A DNA stretch of 64,000 nucleotides, taken from positions 1 to 64,000 of the forward strand of contig SUZM01000014.1 in assembly GCA_015059965.1 (NCBI GenBank), read 5' to 3'. Shown here one piece after another: positions 27,070-36,196 of the stretch (its first letter is position 1; every line of letters begins with the position of its first letter). A program made the translations under genes and the position numbers. The notes beneath the pieces are model-generated. The model was not told where the DNA came from and searched no databases. It was given only the letters and a program-made list of their open reading frames with translations. The stretch comes from Rikenellaceae bacterium (GTDB taxonomy: Bacteria; Bacteroidota; Bacteroidia; Bacteroidales; Rikenellaceae).

Positions 27070-27324
27070 ATGGAAAGAAATCTTAGAAAAGAGCGTATCG
27101 GGGTTGTTGTCAGCAACAAAATGGAGAAGACCATTGTGGTTGCCGTTGCCCGTAAGGTGAAGCACCCGATCTATGGTAAGTTCGTGAACAAGACGACGAA
27201 GTTCGTTGCCGAGTGTCTGGACGAGACCATTAAGGAGGGCGATACCGTACGCATTATGGAGACGCGCCCCTTGAGCAAGACCAAGCGTTGGAGATTAGTA
27301 CAAATCATTGAAAGAGCGAAGTAG
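27070..27324 (+). CDS. rpsQ: 30S ribosomal protein S17
   Basis: An 84-aa OB-fold protein binding 16S helix 11. The start at ATG 27070 ([20 protein letters not shown]) is preferred; a GTG at 27061 would add three residues. The family block [19 protein letters not shown] is intact. It ends two bases before rplN. Confidence 0.95.
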   Translation: MERNLRKERIGVVVSNKMEKTIVVAVARKVKHPIYGKFVNKTTKFVAECLDETIKEGDTVRIMETRPLSKTKRWRLVQIIERAK

Positions 27325-27326
27325 TT

Positions 27327-27692
27327 ATGATACAACAGGAAAGTAGATTGGTGGTAGCCGACAACAGCGGTGCAAAGGAGGTTCTCTGCATCCGTGTGCT
27401 GGGCGGTACCAAGCGTCGCTACGCTTCGATCGGCGATAAGATCGTCGTTTCTGTCAAGAGCGCAACTCCCTCGGGCGATGTCAAGAAGGGTACGGTGTCG
27501 AAGGCAGTCGTAGTGAGAACAAAGAAGGAGATTCGCCGTGCCAACGGTTCGTACATTCGTTTCGACGACAACGCCGTGGTACTGTTGAACAACCAGGGTG
27601 AGATGCGCGGAACCCGTATCTTCGGCCCCGTAGCCCGTGAGCTGCGTGACCAGTACATGAAGATCATCTCGCTGGCACCCGAAGTATTGTAA
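27327..27692 (+). CDS. rplN: 50S ribosomal protein L14
   Basis: A 121-aa protein at the subunit interface contacting 16S helix 14. It starts [20 protein letters not shown] and contains the conserved [24 protein letters not shown] block ([19 protein letters not shown] here). Ends SLAPEVL. Normal length. Confidence 0.98.
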   Translation: MIQQESRLVVADNSGAKEVLCIRVLGGTKRRYASIGDKIVVSVKSATPSGDVKKGTVSKAVVVRTKKEIRRANGSYIRFDDNAVVLLNNQGEMRGTRIFGPVARELRDQYMKIISLAPEVL

Positions 27693-27713
27693 ATTAAAAA
27701 CACTTATCGAAGT

Positions 27714-28037
27714 ATGTCAGTTAAGTTACATATTAAGAAAGGGGATATGGTTTACGTCAACGCCGGCGACAACAAAGGTCAGCAGGGTAAGGTCCTGAAG
27801 GTAGACGTTGAGAAGCAGCGTGCTATCGTCGAGGGCGTAAACATCTGCAAGAAGGCTACCAAGCCCAATGCACAGAATCCTCAGGGTGGTATCGTTGAGC
27901 AGGAGGCTCCGATCCACATCTCGAATCTGCAGGTTATCGACCCCAAGAGCGGCAAGCCCACTCGCGTAGGTCGTAAGGCAGACGACAAAGGTAAATTAGT
28001 TCGTTACGCTAAAAAGTCAGGGGAGGAGATCAAATAA
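27714..28037 (+). CDS. rplX: 50S ribosomal protein L24
   Basis: A 107-aa early-assembly protein with a KOW motif ([20 protein letters not shown]). It starts [19 protein letters not shown]. Its stop TAA shares one base with the rplE start (TAATG), so the two are translationally coupled. Confidence 0.97.
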   Translation: MSVKLHIKKGDMVYVNAGDNKGQQGKVLKVDVEKQRAIVEGVNICKKATKPNAQNPQGGIVEQEAPIHISNLQVIDPKSGKPTRVGRKADDKGKLVRYAKKSGEEIK

Positions 28038-28597
28038 TGGCAGCTTATATTCCTACACTCAAGACCCAGTATAAGGAGCAGATCGTTCCTGCCCTTATGA
28101 AGCAGTTCGGTTACACGAGCATCATGCAGTGCCCGAAGCTGGAGAAAATCGTCGTAAACCAGGGTATGGGCCAGGCTGTTGCCGATAAGAAGCTCATCGA
28201 CGTAGCTCAGGAGGAGCTCACCCTGATCACCGGTCAGAAGGCCGTGCAGACCAAGTCGCGCAAGGATATCTCGAACTTCAAGCTCCGTAAGGGCATGCCC
28301 ATCGGTGTTCGCGTTACCCTCCGCCACTATCGTATGTACGAGTTCCTGGAGCGTCTGATCGCTGTGGCTCTGCCCCGTATCCGCGACTTCAAGGGTATCA
28401 ACGAGAAGTTCGACGGTCAGGGTAACTACACCCTCGGTATCACCGAGCAGATCATCTTCCCGGAGATCGACATCGACAAGATCACCAAGATCTTCGGTAT
28501 GGAGATCACCTTCGTGACCTCGGCTAAGACCGACGAGGAGGCTTATGCTCTCCTGAAGGAGTTCGGTCTGCCTTTCAAGAACGCTAAAAAGAACTAA
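28037..28597 (+). CDS. rplE: 50S ribosomal protein L5
   Basis: A 186-aa protein of the central protuberance binding 5S rRNA. It starts [18 protein letters not shown] and has [18 protein letters not shown] plus the family block [17 protein letters not shown]. It overlaps rplX by one base and precedes rpsN by five. Confidence 0.98.
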   Translation: MAAYIPTLKTQYKEQIVPALMKQFGYTSIMQCPKLEKIVVNQGMGQAVADKKLIDVAQEELTLITGQKAVQTKSRKDISNFKLRKGMPIGVRVTLRHYRMYEFLERLIAVALPRIRDFKGINEKFDGQGNYTLGITEQIIFPEIDIDKITKIFGMEITFVTSAKTDEEAYALLKEFGLPFKNAKKN

Positions 28598-28602
28598 CGA
28601 CT

Positions 28603-28899
28603 ATGGCAAAAGAATCAATGAAGGCCCGCGAGGTGAAGCGTGAGAAGCTCGCCAAGCGTTATGCGCACAAGCGCGAGGAGATCGCTGCCAAGGTAAAGGC
28701 CGGTGAGATGGATCACGAGGAGGCTTGGATCGCCCTCTCGAAGTTGCCCCGCAACTCGAATCCTATCCGCCAGCACAACCGTTGCAAGATTACCGGTCGT
28801 CCGAAGGGTTATATGCGCCTGTTCGGTATCAGCCGTATTCAGTTCCGCGAGATGGCCTCGAACGGCCTTATTCCGGGCGTAACGAAGGCCAGCTGGTAG
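28603..28899 (+). CDS. rpsN: 30S ribosomal protein S14 (zinc-free type)
   Basis: A 98-aa small-subunit head protein of the long, zinc-free form: the motif [19 protein letters not shown] lacks the four-cysteine ribbon of short S14. It starts [19 protein letters not shown] and ends [12 protein letters not shown]. Its stop is followed at once by an intrinsic terminator, and the next cluster gene, rpsH, lies 644 bases on. Confidence 0.95.
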   Translation: MAKESMKAREVKREKLAKRYAHKREEIAAKVKAGEMDHEEAWIALSKLPRNSNPIRQHNRCKITGRPKGYMRLFGISRIQFREMASNGLIPGVTKASW

Positions 28900-28907
28900 C
28901 CCAATTC

Positions 28908-28972
28908 GGGAGGGGGAGAGTTTTGTGGAGTCTCTAAAGAGCAATCCGAAACTCTCTCCTCCCCTCTTTTTT
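28908..28972 (+). terminator. Intrinsic terminator inside the spc cluster, after rpsN
   Basis: GGGAGGGGGAGAGTTT (28908-28923) pairs with AAACTCTCTCCTCCC (28949-28963), with two G-U pairs and one bulge; loop of 25 bases. TCTTTTTT follows. Such a terminator within the ribosomal cluster is unexpected. Confidence 0.75.
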
Positions 28973-29342
28973 GAATCCTATCCGGAGGGTGCCCGCGGGT
29001 GCCCGTCTGGAAGAGGTGGGAGTAACCTGCTCCTCACCTTGACCTGTAAGGAGAGAATTCTATACGGGTGTCGTCCCGAAGTATGATAGTCGCAAAGTCG
29101 GGGAAAGTGCCGCTACCAGGCGGTAACTTCTCGGCGGCGGGGCTCCAGAAACGGGTCGTCATTTGTAACCAGGAGTTTCCCGATCCTGCCCCTTTGGGGC
29201 GGTCCTTTGGGAGGTTCGTTGTGTTGTGCTAAGAGGTTGGCCCTTTTTTCGGTGCCGGCTTTTGGTGTGCTCAAATGTACCTCGAATGAAGGGAGCGATG
29301 AGGCGTGATGATGTCGTTTTCCGACAAAAAAATTGCTAAATC
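28973..29342. other. Non-coding, hairpin-rich gap between rpsN and rpsH
   Basis: Over 350 bases with no credible ORF on either strand but many local inverted repeats: for example GGTGGGAG/CTCCTCACC (about 29014-29038), ATACGGG/CCCgaaGTAT (29062-29084), TACC/GGTA (29114-29125) and GCCCC/GGGGC (29188-29200). I tested by eye for tmRNA, RNase P RNA, 4.5S/SRP, 5S and tRNA signatures and found none. A minus-strand TACATTTG lies at 29279-29272. It could be a structured RNA or a decayed insertion. Confidence 0.5.
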
Positions 29343-29374
29343 GTTGGTAATATGGGAAATTATGCGTAAATTTG
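29343..29374 (+). promoter_or_regulatory. Promoter restarting the spc cluster before rpsH
   Basis: GTTG (29343-29346), a 20-base spacer, then TAAATTTG (29367-29374). The leader to rpsH is about 165 bases. Confidence 0.55.
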
Positions 29375-29543
29375 CCCGCTTTTCGAGCGCGTATGCAAGT
29401 GTGCAGGTGTGTGCATGAGTGTGTGGCCGGATGGGTACCGGGGTCTTAGAGATGATCGGAATCCCTTGACGGTTAAGCGTTTAGGAGGGTAAAAAACAGA
29501 AAACAATTAACTAATTTTATTAATTTTTAACTTTTAATTCATC

Positions 29544-29942
29544 ATGACGGATCCTATTTCGGATTTTCTCACGCGAATTAGAAACGCGGTGAAAGCCAAC
29601 CACAAGGTGGTTGAAGCTCCCGGCTCAAAAATTAAGCAGGCAATCACGAAGATTCTCTTTGAGCAGGGTTACATTTTGGCCTACAAGTTCGACAACAACG
29701 AGCAGGGTCACCCCATCATCAAGATCGCTTTGAAGTGGGACGCAGCATCGAAGGTAAACGCCATCAAGGGTTTGAAGCGTGTCAGCCGTCCCGGTCTGCG
29801 CCAGTATGTTTCGGTGGCCGATATGCCCCGCGTACAGAACGGTCTGGGTATCGCCATCCTCTCGACCTCGAAGGGCATCATGACCGATGCTGCTGCTCGC
29901 AAGGAGAACGTAGGCGGTGAGGTACTGTGCTACATCTACTAA
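29544..29942 (+). CDS. rpsH: 30S ribosomal protein S8
   Basis: A 132-aa 16S-binding protein of the platform. It starts MTDPISDFLTRIRNAVKAN and has GLKRVSRPGLRQYV and GIAILSTSKGIMTDAAARKE, the conserved C-terminal half. In E. coli S8 represses the spc operon at a site in rplX-rplE; here a new promoter precedes rpsH, so control may differ. First gene of the restarted cluster. Confidence 0.97.
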   Translation: MTDPISDFLTRIRNAVKANHKVVEAPGSKIKQAITKILFEQGYILAYKFDNNEQGHPIIKIALKWDAASKVNAIKGLKRVSRPGLRQYVSVADMPRVQNGLGIAILSTSKGIMTDAAARKENVGGEVLCYIY

Positions 29943-29971
29943 TGAAAAACTCAAAAAAAACGAATTAAGCT

Positions 29972-30559
29972 ATGTCAAGAATTGGTAAATTACCTGTAAA
30001 CATACCCGCAGGCGTGACCGTAACGGTCGAGGCCGGCAATGTGGTATGCGTGAAAGGGCCTCTTGGTACGCTGAGTCAGAAGGTTGACTCGGACATCAAA
30101 GTCGAGGTCGGCACCTATGTGGATACCAAGACCGAGAAGGAGATTCCGGCCGTTCTGGTAACCCGTCCTACGAACCAGCCCCGTCACCGTTCGCTGCACG
30201 GTCTGTATCGTGCGCTGATCAACAACATGGTTGTCGGTGTATCGAAGGGTTATGAGATCAAGCAGGAGCTTGTTGGTGTAGGTTTCAAGGCAGAGGTGAA
30301 GGGCAACATCCTGGAGATGAGCCTCGGTTACTCGCACGATACGCACCTGATGCTCCCCGCCGAGGTGACCGCCACGGCCGTAACGGAGAAGAAGGGTAAC
30401 CCCATCGTCACGCTGAAGAGTATCGATAAGCAGTTGGTCGGCCAGGTGGCTGCCAAGATCCGTTCGCTGCGCAAGCCGGAGCCTTATAAGGGTAAGGGTA
30501 TCAAGTTCGTAGGCGAGGTACTGCGTCGTAAGGCAGGTAAGTCTGCAGGTGCTAAATAG
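29972..30559 (+). CDS. rplF: 50S ribosomal protein L6
   Basis: A 195-aa protein near the factor-binding site, about 18 residues longer than E. coli L6. It starts MSRIGKLPVNIPAGVTVTV. Two copies of the L6 fold are seen (GVGFKAEVKGNILEMSLG; LRKPEPYKGKGIKFVGEVLR). The C-terminal tail RRKAGKSAGAK is basic. Inner length comes from a loop carrying KTEKEIPAVLVTR. Confidence 0.96.
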   Translation: MSRIGKLPVNIPAGVTVTVEAGNVVCVKGPLGTLSQKVDSDIKVEVGTYVDTKTEKEIPAVLVTRPTNQPRHRSLHGLYRALINNMVVGVSKGYEIKQELVGVGFKAEVKGNILEMSLGYSHDTHLMLPAEVTATAVTEKKGNPIVTLKSIDKQLVGQVAAKIRSLRKPEPYKGKGIKFVGEVLRRKAGKSAGAK

Positions 30560-30577
30560 TAAATAGAGTATAGAAGT

Positions 30578-30940
30578 ATGTCACTGAATAAGATTGAAAG
30601 AAGAGAGCGCATCAAGATGCGTATCCGCAAGATCGTGAGCGGTACGGCATCGCAGCCTCGTATGACTGTATTCCGTAGCAACAAGCAGATCTACGTGCAG
30701 TTCATTGATGACCTGGCAGGCGTAACCCTCGCAACGGCTTCGTCGCTCGACAAGGAGGTTGTGGAGGCTGCTGCCGGCAAGAACAAGTGTGAAGTAGCCG
30801 CCCTGGTGGGTAAGCTCGCCGCCGAGCGTGCCGTAGCCAAGGGTATCGAGACCGTGGCCTTCGACCGTAACGGCTACCTCTACCACGGCCGAGTAAAAAT
30901 GTTAGCTGACGCTGCTCGTGAGGGTGGCCTTAAATTCTAA
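30578..30940 (+). CDS. rplR: 50S ribosomal protein L18
   Basis: A 120-aa 5S rRNA-binding protein. It starts [19 protein letters not shown] and contains [20 protein letters not shown] and [20 protein letters not shown], the family's C-terminal block. Six bases precede rpsE. Confidence 0.97.
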   Translation: MSLNKIERRERIKMRIRKIVSGTASQPRMTVFRSNKQIYVQFIDDLAGVTLATASSLDKEVVEAAAGKNKCEVAALVGKLAAERAVAKGIETVAFDRNGYLYHGRVKMLADAAREGGLKF

Positions 30941-30946
30941 GCGATT

Positions 30947-31465
30947 ATGGCAAATATGAATGTAAAGAAAGTACGCACGAGCGACCTGGAGCTTAAGGAT
31001 CGCCTCGTAAGCATTAATCGCGTTACCAAGGTTACCAAGGGTGGTCGTACCTTCACCTTCTCGGCTATCGTAGTGGTAGGTAACGAGAACGGCGTGGTAG
31101 GCTATGGTCTGGGTAAGGCGTCGGAGGTTCAGGCAGCTATCGCCAAGGGCGTAGAGGATGCCAAGAAGAACCTGGTGAAGATTCCCGTAATCAATGGTAC
31201 GATTCCTCACAAGCAGGAGAGCCGCTACGACGGTTCGCTGGTGATGATTCGCCCCGCAGCCCCCGGTACGGGTATCATCGCCGGTGGTGCCATGCGTGCC
31301 GTGCTGGAGTCGGCCGGTGTGAAGAACGTGCTCGCAAAGAGCAAGGGTTCGTCGAACCCCCACAACCTGGTGAAGGCTACGATCGCCGCTCTGTGCGAGC
31401 TTCGCGATGCCTACACGGTTGCTCAGGTTCGCGGCATCTCCCTGAAACAGGTGTTTAACGGTTAA
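30947..31465 (+). CDS. rpsE: 30S ribosomal protein S5
   Basis: A 172-aa protein of the decoding region. It starts [19 protein letters not shown]. The double-stranded-RNA-binding-like N-domain ([20 protein letters not shown]) and the C-domain ([20 protein letters not shown]) are normal. Loop residues tied to spectinomycin resistance are not obviously altered by eye. Confidence 0.97.
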   Translation: MANMNVKKVRTSDLELKDRLVSINRVTKVTKGGRTFTFSAIVVVGNENGVVGYGLGKASEVQAAIAKGVEDAKKNLVKIPVINGTIPHKQESRYDGSLVMIRPAAPGTGIIAGGAMRAVLESAGVKNVLAKSKGSSNPHNLVKATIAALCELRDAYTVAQVRGISLKQVFNG

Positions 31466-31476
31466 TTTTCAAGAAG

Positions 31477-31659
31477 ATGGCAAGATTAAAGATTACTCAG
31501 CTCAGAAGCCGCATCGGCGCTTCGAAGCAGCAGTGCAAGAACCTCGACGCACTTGGTCTGAAGAAGATTAACGCCAGCGTAGAGCACGACGACTCGGTGA
31601 TCATCAAGGGTATGATCGAGCGCGTAAAGCACCTCGTAAAGGTCGAGGAGGTAAAATAA
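31477..31659 (+). CDS. rpmD: 50S ribosomal protein L30
   Basis: A 60-aa protein starting MARLKITQLRSRIGASKQQ and containing NLDALGLKKINASVEHDDS, with the family's GLKKI block. It lies between rpsE (11 bases) and rplO (26 bases). Confidence 0.95.
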   Translation: MARLKITQLRSRIGASKQQCKNLDALGLKKINASVEHDDSVIIKGMIERVKHLVKVEEVK

Positions 31660-31685
31660 GTAACACTTAAAGCGTAAAGTAAACT

Positions 31686-32132
31686 ATGGAACTCAATAAT
31701 TTGAAACCCGCAAAGGGTTCGACCCACCACGATAAGCGTGTCGGCCGCGGTGCCGGTTCGGGTCACGGTGGTTACTCGACGCGCGGTAACAAGGGTGCTC
31801 AGTCGCGCTCGGGTTACAAGCGTAAGTTAGGCTTCGAGGGTGGTCAGATGCCGCTTCAGCGTCGTCTGCCCAAGTTCGGCTTCACCAACCTGAAGCGTGT
31901 GGAGTACAAGCCCATCAACCTCTCGACGCTCGAGGAGCTTTCGACGAAGAAGAACCTCACGGAGATCAACTTCGAGACGCTGGTTTCGGCCGGTTTCGTG
32001 TCGGGTAACGACCGTGTGAAGATTCTGGGTAACGGTGCCGTATCGAAGGCCCTTCAGGTGAAGGCTCACGCCTTCTCGAAGAGTGCCGAGGCTGCCATCA
32101 CGGCCGCCGGCGGTAGCGTAGAGAAGATGTAA
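31686..32132 (+). CDS. rplO: 50S ribosomal protein L15
   Basis: A 148-aa protein with the glycine-rich extended N-terminus typical of L15 (HHDKRVGRGAGSGHGGYSTR) that threads through 23S rRNA. The C-terminal globular half has ILGNGAVSKALQVKAHAFSK. It precedes secY by 20 bases. Confidence 0.97.
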   Translation: MELNNLKPAKGSTHHDKRVGRGAGSGHGGYSTRGNKGAQSRSGYKRKLGFEGGQMPLQRRLPKFGFTNLKRVEYKPINLSTLEELSTKKNLTEINFETLVSAGFVSGNDRVKILGNGAVSKALQVKAHAFSKSAEAAITAAGGSVEKM

Positions 32133-32152
32133 TTTTTGAAAAATTTACAACT

Positions 32153-33532
32153 ATGAAAGGTTATCTCTTGGTTGGTATCGTCATCGTGGCCATCGTGGCC
32201 ATGCTGGCGACCAACAAGAAATTTGTTGAAACGCTCAAAAACATATATAAGATCGAGGAGCTGCGTAAACGTATTCTCTACACGCTGGGTCTTCTTCTTA
32301 TCTATCGTTTGGGCAGTTTTGTGGTGCTCCCGGGTATCGACCCCAACGCATTGCAGGGCCTTGCCAGCCAGTTGAGCAGTCAGGAGAACGGTCTTCTGGG
32401 TCTTCTGAATGTCTTCTCGGGCGGTGCATTTGGTAATGCCTCGATCTTTGCTTTGGGTGTGATGCCTTACATCACCGCCTCGATTATCATCCAGCTGGCC
32501 GGCATGATGATTCCCGCCGTGCAGAAGCTGCAGAAGGAGGGTGAGAGCGGACGCCGCAAGATGAACCAGTGGACGCGTCTGCTGACCATCGGTGTGCTGG
32601 CACTCCAGGGTCCCGCCTATGTAGCCAACCTGGCTATGACCTCGGGCCCCGCCTTCGTGTACGGTGCAACGCCTTGGTTCTACGCCTACGCTACGGTAAT
32701 TCTGATCGCCGGTACGATGTTCGTGATGTGGCTCGGCGAGAAGATTACGGACAAGGGTATCGGTAACGGTATCTCGCTGATCATCATGATCGGTATCGTT
32801 GCCCGCCTGCCTCACGCCCTGTTGGCTGAGGCCACGGCCCGCTTCTCGACGTCGGCCGGTAGCGCGTTCATGCTGATTCTTGAGCTTGTGCTTTTGTTCC
32901 TGGTCTTCATGGCCACCATCGCACTGGTTCAGGCAGTCCGCAAGGTTCCCGTACAGTATGCCAAGCGCATTATTGGTAACAAGCAGTATGGCGGTGTGCG
33001 TCAGTACATCCCCCTGAAGATGAACGCGGCCAACGTGATGCCGATCATCTTCGCCCAGGCCCTGATGTTTGTTCCCATGTTGTTCCAGTCGGTTGCTCCC
33101 GGCTTTGCCGCAGCATTCGCCTCGATGACCGGCTTCTGGTACAACTTCACGCTGGCAGTGTTGGTAATTGCGTTTACCTACTTCTACACCGCAATTATCA
33201 TCAATCCTCAAATGATGGCCGACGATATGAAGCGTAACGGTGGCTTTATCCCCGGCGTGAAGCCCGGTAAGCAGACCGTGAACTACATCGACGGCATCAT
33301 GACGCGAATCACCCTTCCCGGTTCGGTAGCTCTGGCTGTGGTGGCAATCCTGCCCGCTCTGGCCATGCGCTTCCTGAACATCCAGCAGTCGTTCGCCTAC
33401 TTCTATGGCGGTACCTCGCTGCTGATTATGGTGGGTGTGGTTCTCGACACTCTGAAGCAGATAGAGAGCTACCTTCTGATGCGTCACTACGATGGTCTGA
33501 TGAAGACCGGACGAATTCAGGGTCGCCACTAA
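32153..33532 (+). CDS. secY: Preprotein translocase subunit SecY
   Basis: A 459-aa polytopic inner-membrane protein, the protein-conducting channel. The family core begins KKFVETLKNIYKIEELRKR and goes through ten expected membrane segments (GLLLIYRLGSFVVLPGIDP near the first). An additional hydrophobic stretch (GYLLVGIVIVAIVAMLA) precedes this core if translation starts at 32153. An in-frame ATG at 32201 (MLATNKKFVETL) would give the usual N-terminus, so the true start is open. SecY with SecE and SecG exports unfolded proteins and inserts membrane proteins. Normal position between rplO and map. Confidence 0.95.
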   Translation: MKGYLLVGIVIVAIVAMLATNKKFVETLKNIYKIEELRKRILYTLGLLLIYRLGSFVVLPGIDPNALQGLASQLSSQENGLLGLLNVFSGGAFGNASIFALGVMPYITASIIIQLAGMMIPAVQKLQKEGESGRRKMNQWTRLLTIGVLALQGPAYVANLAMTSGPAFVYGATPWFYAYATVILIAGTMFVMWLGEKITDKGIGNGISLIIMIGIVARLPHALLAEATARFSTSAGSAFMLILELVLLFLVFMATIALVQAVRKVPVQYAKRIIGNKQYGGVRQYIPLKMNAANVMPIIFAQALMFVPMLFQSVAPGFAAAFASMTGFWYNFTLAVLVIAFTYFYTAIIINPQMMADDMKRNGGFIPGVKPGKQTVNYIDGIMTRITLPGSVALAVVAILPALAMRFLNIQQSFAYFYGGTSLLIMVGVVLDTLKQIESYLLMRHYDGLMKTGRIQGRH

Positions 33533-33563
33533 AATGTTTTGCCAAAGTTAAGATCGAATAAAG

Positions 33564-34334
33564 ATGATCTATCTGAAGACGGATGAGGAGATCGAACTCC
33601 TGCGCGAGAATAACCTGCTGGTGAGCCGTACGCTCGCCGAGGTGGGCAAGTATATCAAGCCCGGGGTCTCGACAGCCGAGTTGGATCGCGTGGCCGAGGA
33701 GTTTATCCGCAGCCATGGCGCCGTGCCGGCCTTCCTGGGTTACCAGGGCTATCCGGCAGCCACCTGCATCTCGGTGAACGAGGTGGTGGTACACGGGATT
33801 CCGTCTGAGAAATGCATCCTTAAGGAGGGTGATATCGTATCGGTCGATATTGGTACGTTTATGAAGGGGTTTGTTGGTGATTCGGCTTATACGTTTGCCG
33901 TCGGAGAAGTTGCTGATGAAGTTAGGCAGCTGATGACCGTCACCAAAGAGGCTCTTTATAGGGGTACGGCACGGGCGAAAGCGGGAAATCGCGTGGGCGA
34001 TATCTCGGCTGCCGTGCAGGAGTATGCCGAAAAGTTCGGCTATGGCGTAGTCCGAGAGTTGGAGGGACATGGTCTGGGTCGTAAGATGCACGAAGACCCG
34101 GGTGTTCCGAACTACGGAGCTCGCGGCAGAGGACCGCTCTTGAAAGAGGGTATGGTCATCTGTATTGAACCGATGATCACTTTGGGCAACAAAGCGGTTG
34201 TGTGTGAGCGGGATGGCTGGACCATCCGCACACGCGATCGCAAGGCGGCGGCTCACTACGAATTTGCCGTAGCGATCCGCAAAGGCGGGCCCGACATTTT
34301 GACAGATTACACCATCATTGAAAACAACTTGTAG
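33564..34334 (+). CDS. map: Methionine aminopeptidase, type I
   Basis: A 256-aa metallo-exopeptidase removing N-terminal Met from nascent proteins. The 'pita-bread' fold motifs are present: VVHGIPSE (His), VSVDIGTFMKGFVGDSAYTF (first metal Asp region), GHGLGRKMHEDPGVPNYG (His), MVICIEPMITLGN (Glu). It starts MIYLKTDEEIELLRENNLLV. No extra N-terminal extension. Standard place between secY and infA. Confidence 0.97.
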   Translation: MIYLKTDEEIELLRENNLLVSRTLAEVGKYIKPGVSTAELDRVAEEFIRSHGAVPAFLGYQGYPAATCISVNEVVVHGIPSEKCILKEGDIVSVDIGTFMKGFVGDSAYTFAVGEVADEVRQLMTVTKEALYRGTARAKAGNRVGDISAAVQEYAEKFGYGVVRELEGHGLGRKMHEDPGVPNYGARGRGPLLKEGMVICIEPMITLGNKAVVCERDGWTIRTRDRKAAAHYEFAVAIRKGGPDILTDYTIIENNL

Positions 34335-34345
34335 AATAGATTTCT

Positions 34346-34564
34346 ATGGCAAAACAGACTGCAATCGAACGGGACGGTACCATCATCGAGGCTTTGTCGA
34401 ACGCCATGTTCCGTGTGGAGTTGGACAACGGCCATGTGATTACGGCCCATATCTCGGGTAAGATGCGCATGCACTACATCAAGATCCTGCCCGGAGATAA
34501 AGTGAAAGTGGAGATGACGCCCTACGATTTGACCAAGGGACGTATCTCTTTCAGGTACAAATAA
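34346..34564 (+). CDS. infA: Translation initiation factor IF-1
   Basis: A 72-aa OB-fold protein ([20 protein letters not shown]) that blocks the A site during initiation. It contains the conserved [20 protein letters not shown] block. It lies 11 bases after map and 18 before rpmJ. Confidence 0.97.
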   Translation: MAKQTAIERDGTIIEALSNAMFRVELDNGHVITAHISGKMRMHYIKILPGDKVKVEMTPYDLTKGRISFRYK

Positions 34565-34582
34565 CAAATGATTGCTTGAATT

Positions 34583-34699
34583 ATGAAAGTAAAAGCATCG
34601 ATCAAGAAAAGATCAGAGGATTGCAAGATCGTGAAGCGTAAGGGCAAGCTCTACGTGATCTGCAAGAAGAACCCGAAGTTCAAAATGCGCCAGGGTTAA
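34583..34699 (+). CDS. rpmJ: 50S ribosomal protein L36 (degenerate zinc ribbon)
   Basis: A 38-aa protein starting [20 protein letters not shown] and ending NPKFKMRQG. Classical L36 binds zinc with three Cys and one His. Here the first Cys is Ser and the His is Phe, while two Cys remain, so zinc binding is probably lost. This intermediate or zinc-free form is common in Bacteroidetes. Its place between infA and rpsM is standard. Confidence 0.93.
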   Translation: MKVKASIKKRSEDCKIVKRKGKLYVICKKNPKFKMRQG

Positions 34700-34730
34700 T
34701 GTTTTTAGTAATTAAAGAAAAAAGAGATTT

Positions 34731-35111
34731 ATGGCACGTATAGTTGGTGTAGATTTACCCAAAAACAAAAGAGGCGAGATCGGCTTGACCTATATCTACG
34801 GTATTGGTCGCTCGACGGCTCGCCAGATCCTCGACGTAGCCGGTATCAGCTACGATATCAAGGTAGAGGATTGGACGGACGATCAGGTAGGTGCAATTCG
34901 TTCGACGATTGCCGACCTCGGCATCAAGGTCGAGGGCGAGTGCCGTTCGGTCGTTCAGCTCAACATCAAGCGTCTGATGGATATCGGTTGCTACCGTGGT
35001 ATCCGTCACCGTCTGGGCCTTCCGGTTCGCGGTCAGAGCACGAAGAACAACGCTCGTACGCGCAAGGGCCGCAAGAAGACTGTCGCAAACAAGAAAAAGG
35101 CAACGAAGTAA
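34731..35111 (+). CDS. rpsM: 30S ribosomal protein S13
   Basis: A 126-aa head protein forming bridges B1a/b and contacting P-site tRNA through its basic tail. It starts [19 protein letters not shown] and contains [19 protein letters not shown]. The C-terminal extension ends NKKKATK. First of the alpha-operon part (S13, S11, S4, alpha, L17). Confidence 0.97.
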   Translation: MARIVGVDLPKNKRGEIGLTYIYGIGRSTARQILDVAGISYDIKVEDWTDDQVGAIRSTIADLGIKVEGECRSVVQLNIKRLMDIGCYRGIRHRLGLPVRGQSTKNNARTRKGRKKTVANKKKATK

Positions 35112-35123
35112 TCATAGAGAGTT

Positions 35124-35513
35124 ATGGCAAAGAAAACTGGAACTGTTAAGAAGAAGGTTGTTAAGGTGGGCGTACAGGGTATGGCCTTCGTACACTCGAC
35201 GTTTAACAACGTAATTGTTACGATTACCAACGAGAATGGTGACGTAATCAGCTGGTCTTCGGCCGGTAAGATGGGTTTCCGCGGCTCGAAGAAGAACACT
35301 CCCTATGCCGCCCAGACGGCTTCGGCCGACTGCGCAAAGGTTGCCTACGATATGGGTCTGCGCAAGGTGAAGGTCTATGTGAAGGGTCCCGGTGCGGGTC
35401 GTGAGTCGGCCGTTCGTACCATCCACGGTGCCGGTATCGAGGTAACGGAGATCATCGACGTTACGCCGATGCCCCACAATGGTTGTCGTGCTCCCAACCG
35501 TCGTCGCGTATAA
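35124..35513 (+). CDS. rpsK: 30S ribosomal protein S11
   Basis: A 129-aa platform protein near the mRNA 3' end. It starts [19 protein letters not shown]. Blocks [20 protein letters not shown] and [14 protein letters not shown] are typical. It is 50 bases ahead of rpsD. Confidence 0.97.
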   Translation: MAKKTGTVKKKVVKVGVQGMAFVHSTFNNVIVTITNENGDVISWSSAGKMGFRGSKKNTPYAAQTASADCAKVAYDMGLRKVKVYVKGPGAGRESAVRTIHGAGIEVTEIIDVTPMPHNGCRAPNRRRV

Positions 35514-35563
35514 CACCTGACGAAGGCGAAGAAAGTTTTTTAACGCAAAAAAAGTAAAAGACA

Positions 35564-36172
35564 ATGGCAAGATATATTGGACCTAAATCGAAAATCGCCC
35601 GTCGTTTCGGCGAGGCTATTTATGGAGCCGACACGGTTCTGGAGAAGCGCAACTTCCCTCCCGGACAGCACGGTCTGGCTCGCAAGCGCAAGAAGGTATC
35701 GGAGTACGGTACGCAGCTCAATGAGAAGCAGAAGGCCAAGATGACCTACGGTCTGCTGGAGAAGCAGTTCGCCCGCACCTACGAGCAGGCTGCCCGTATG
35801 GGTGGTATCACGGGTGAGAACCTGCTGAAGCTCTTGGAGTGCCGTCTGGACAACGTGGTTTACCGCTTGGGTATCGCTCCCACGCGTGCTGCTGCCCGTC
35901 AGCTGGTATCGCACCGCCACATCTGTGTAAACGGTGAGGTTGTAAACATCCCCTCGTATGCACTCAAGGCCGGCGATGTGGTATCGGTTCGCGAGAAGTC
36001 GAAGAGTTTGGAGGTAATCACCTCGGCTGTTGCCGGTTCGTCGAAGAGCCGCTACGCCTGGTTGGAGTGGGACGGTGCTACCCTGACGGGTAAGTTCCTG
36101 CAGAAGCCCGAGCGCGAGGAGATTCCCGAGAACATCAAGGAGCAGCTGATTGTCGAGCTCTACTCCAAGTAG
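35564..36172 (+). CDS. rpsD: 30S ribosomal protein S4
   Basis: A 202-aa primary assembly protein at the mRNA entry, also an autoregulator of the alpha operon in E. coli. It starts [20 protein letters not shown] and has [20 protein letters not shown] and the S4 RNA-binding domain ([20 protein letters not shown]). Zinc-free form. Twenty-four bases precede rpoA. Confidence 0.97.
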   Translation: MARYIGPKSKIARRFGEAIYGADTVLEKRNFPPGQHGLARKRKKVSEYGTQLNEKQKAKMTYGLLEKQFARTYEQAARMGGITGENLLKLLECRLDNVVYRLGIAPTRAAARQLVSHRHICVNGEVVNIPSYALKAGDVVSVREKSKSLEVITSAVAGSSKSRYAWLEWDGATLTGKFLQKPEREEIPENIKEQLIVELYSK

Positions 36173-36196
36173 TAATTAAACAACCAATTCAATATT

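Noticed and set aside
28973..29342. RNase P RNA, tmRNA, SRP RNA or 5S rRNA in the rpsN-rpsH gap
   Set aside because: None of the conserved core motifs of these RNAs could be found on either strand, although single short matches such as GGGGAAAGTGCC exist.
32066..33529. 487-aa minus-strand ORF opposite secY
   Set aside because: Histidine- and glutamine-rich shadow of a membrane-protein gene.
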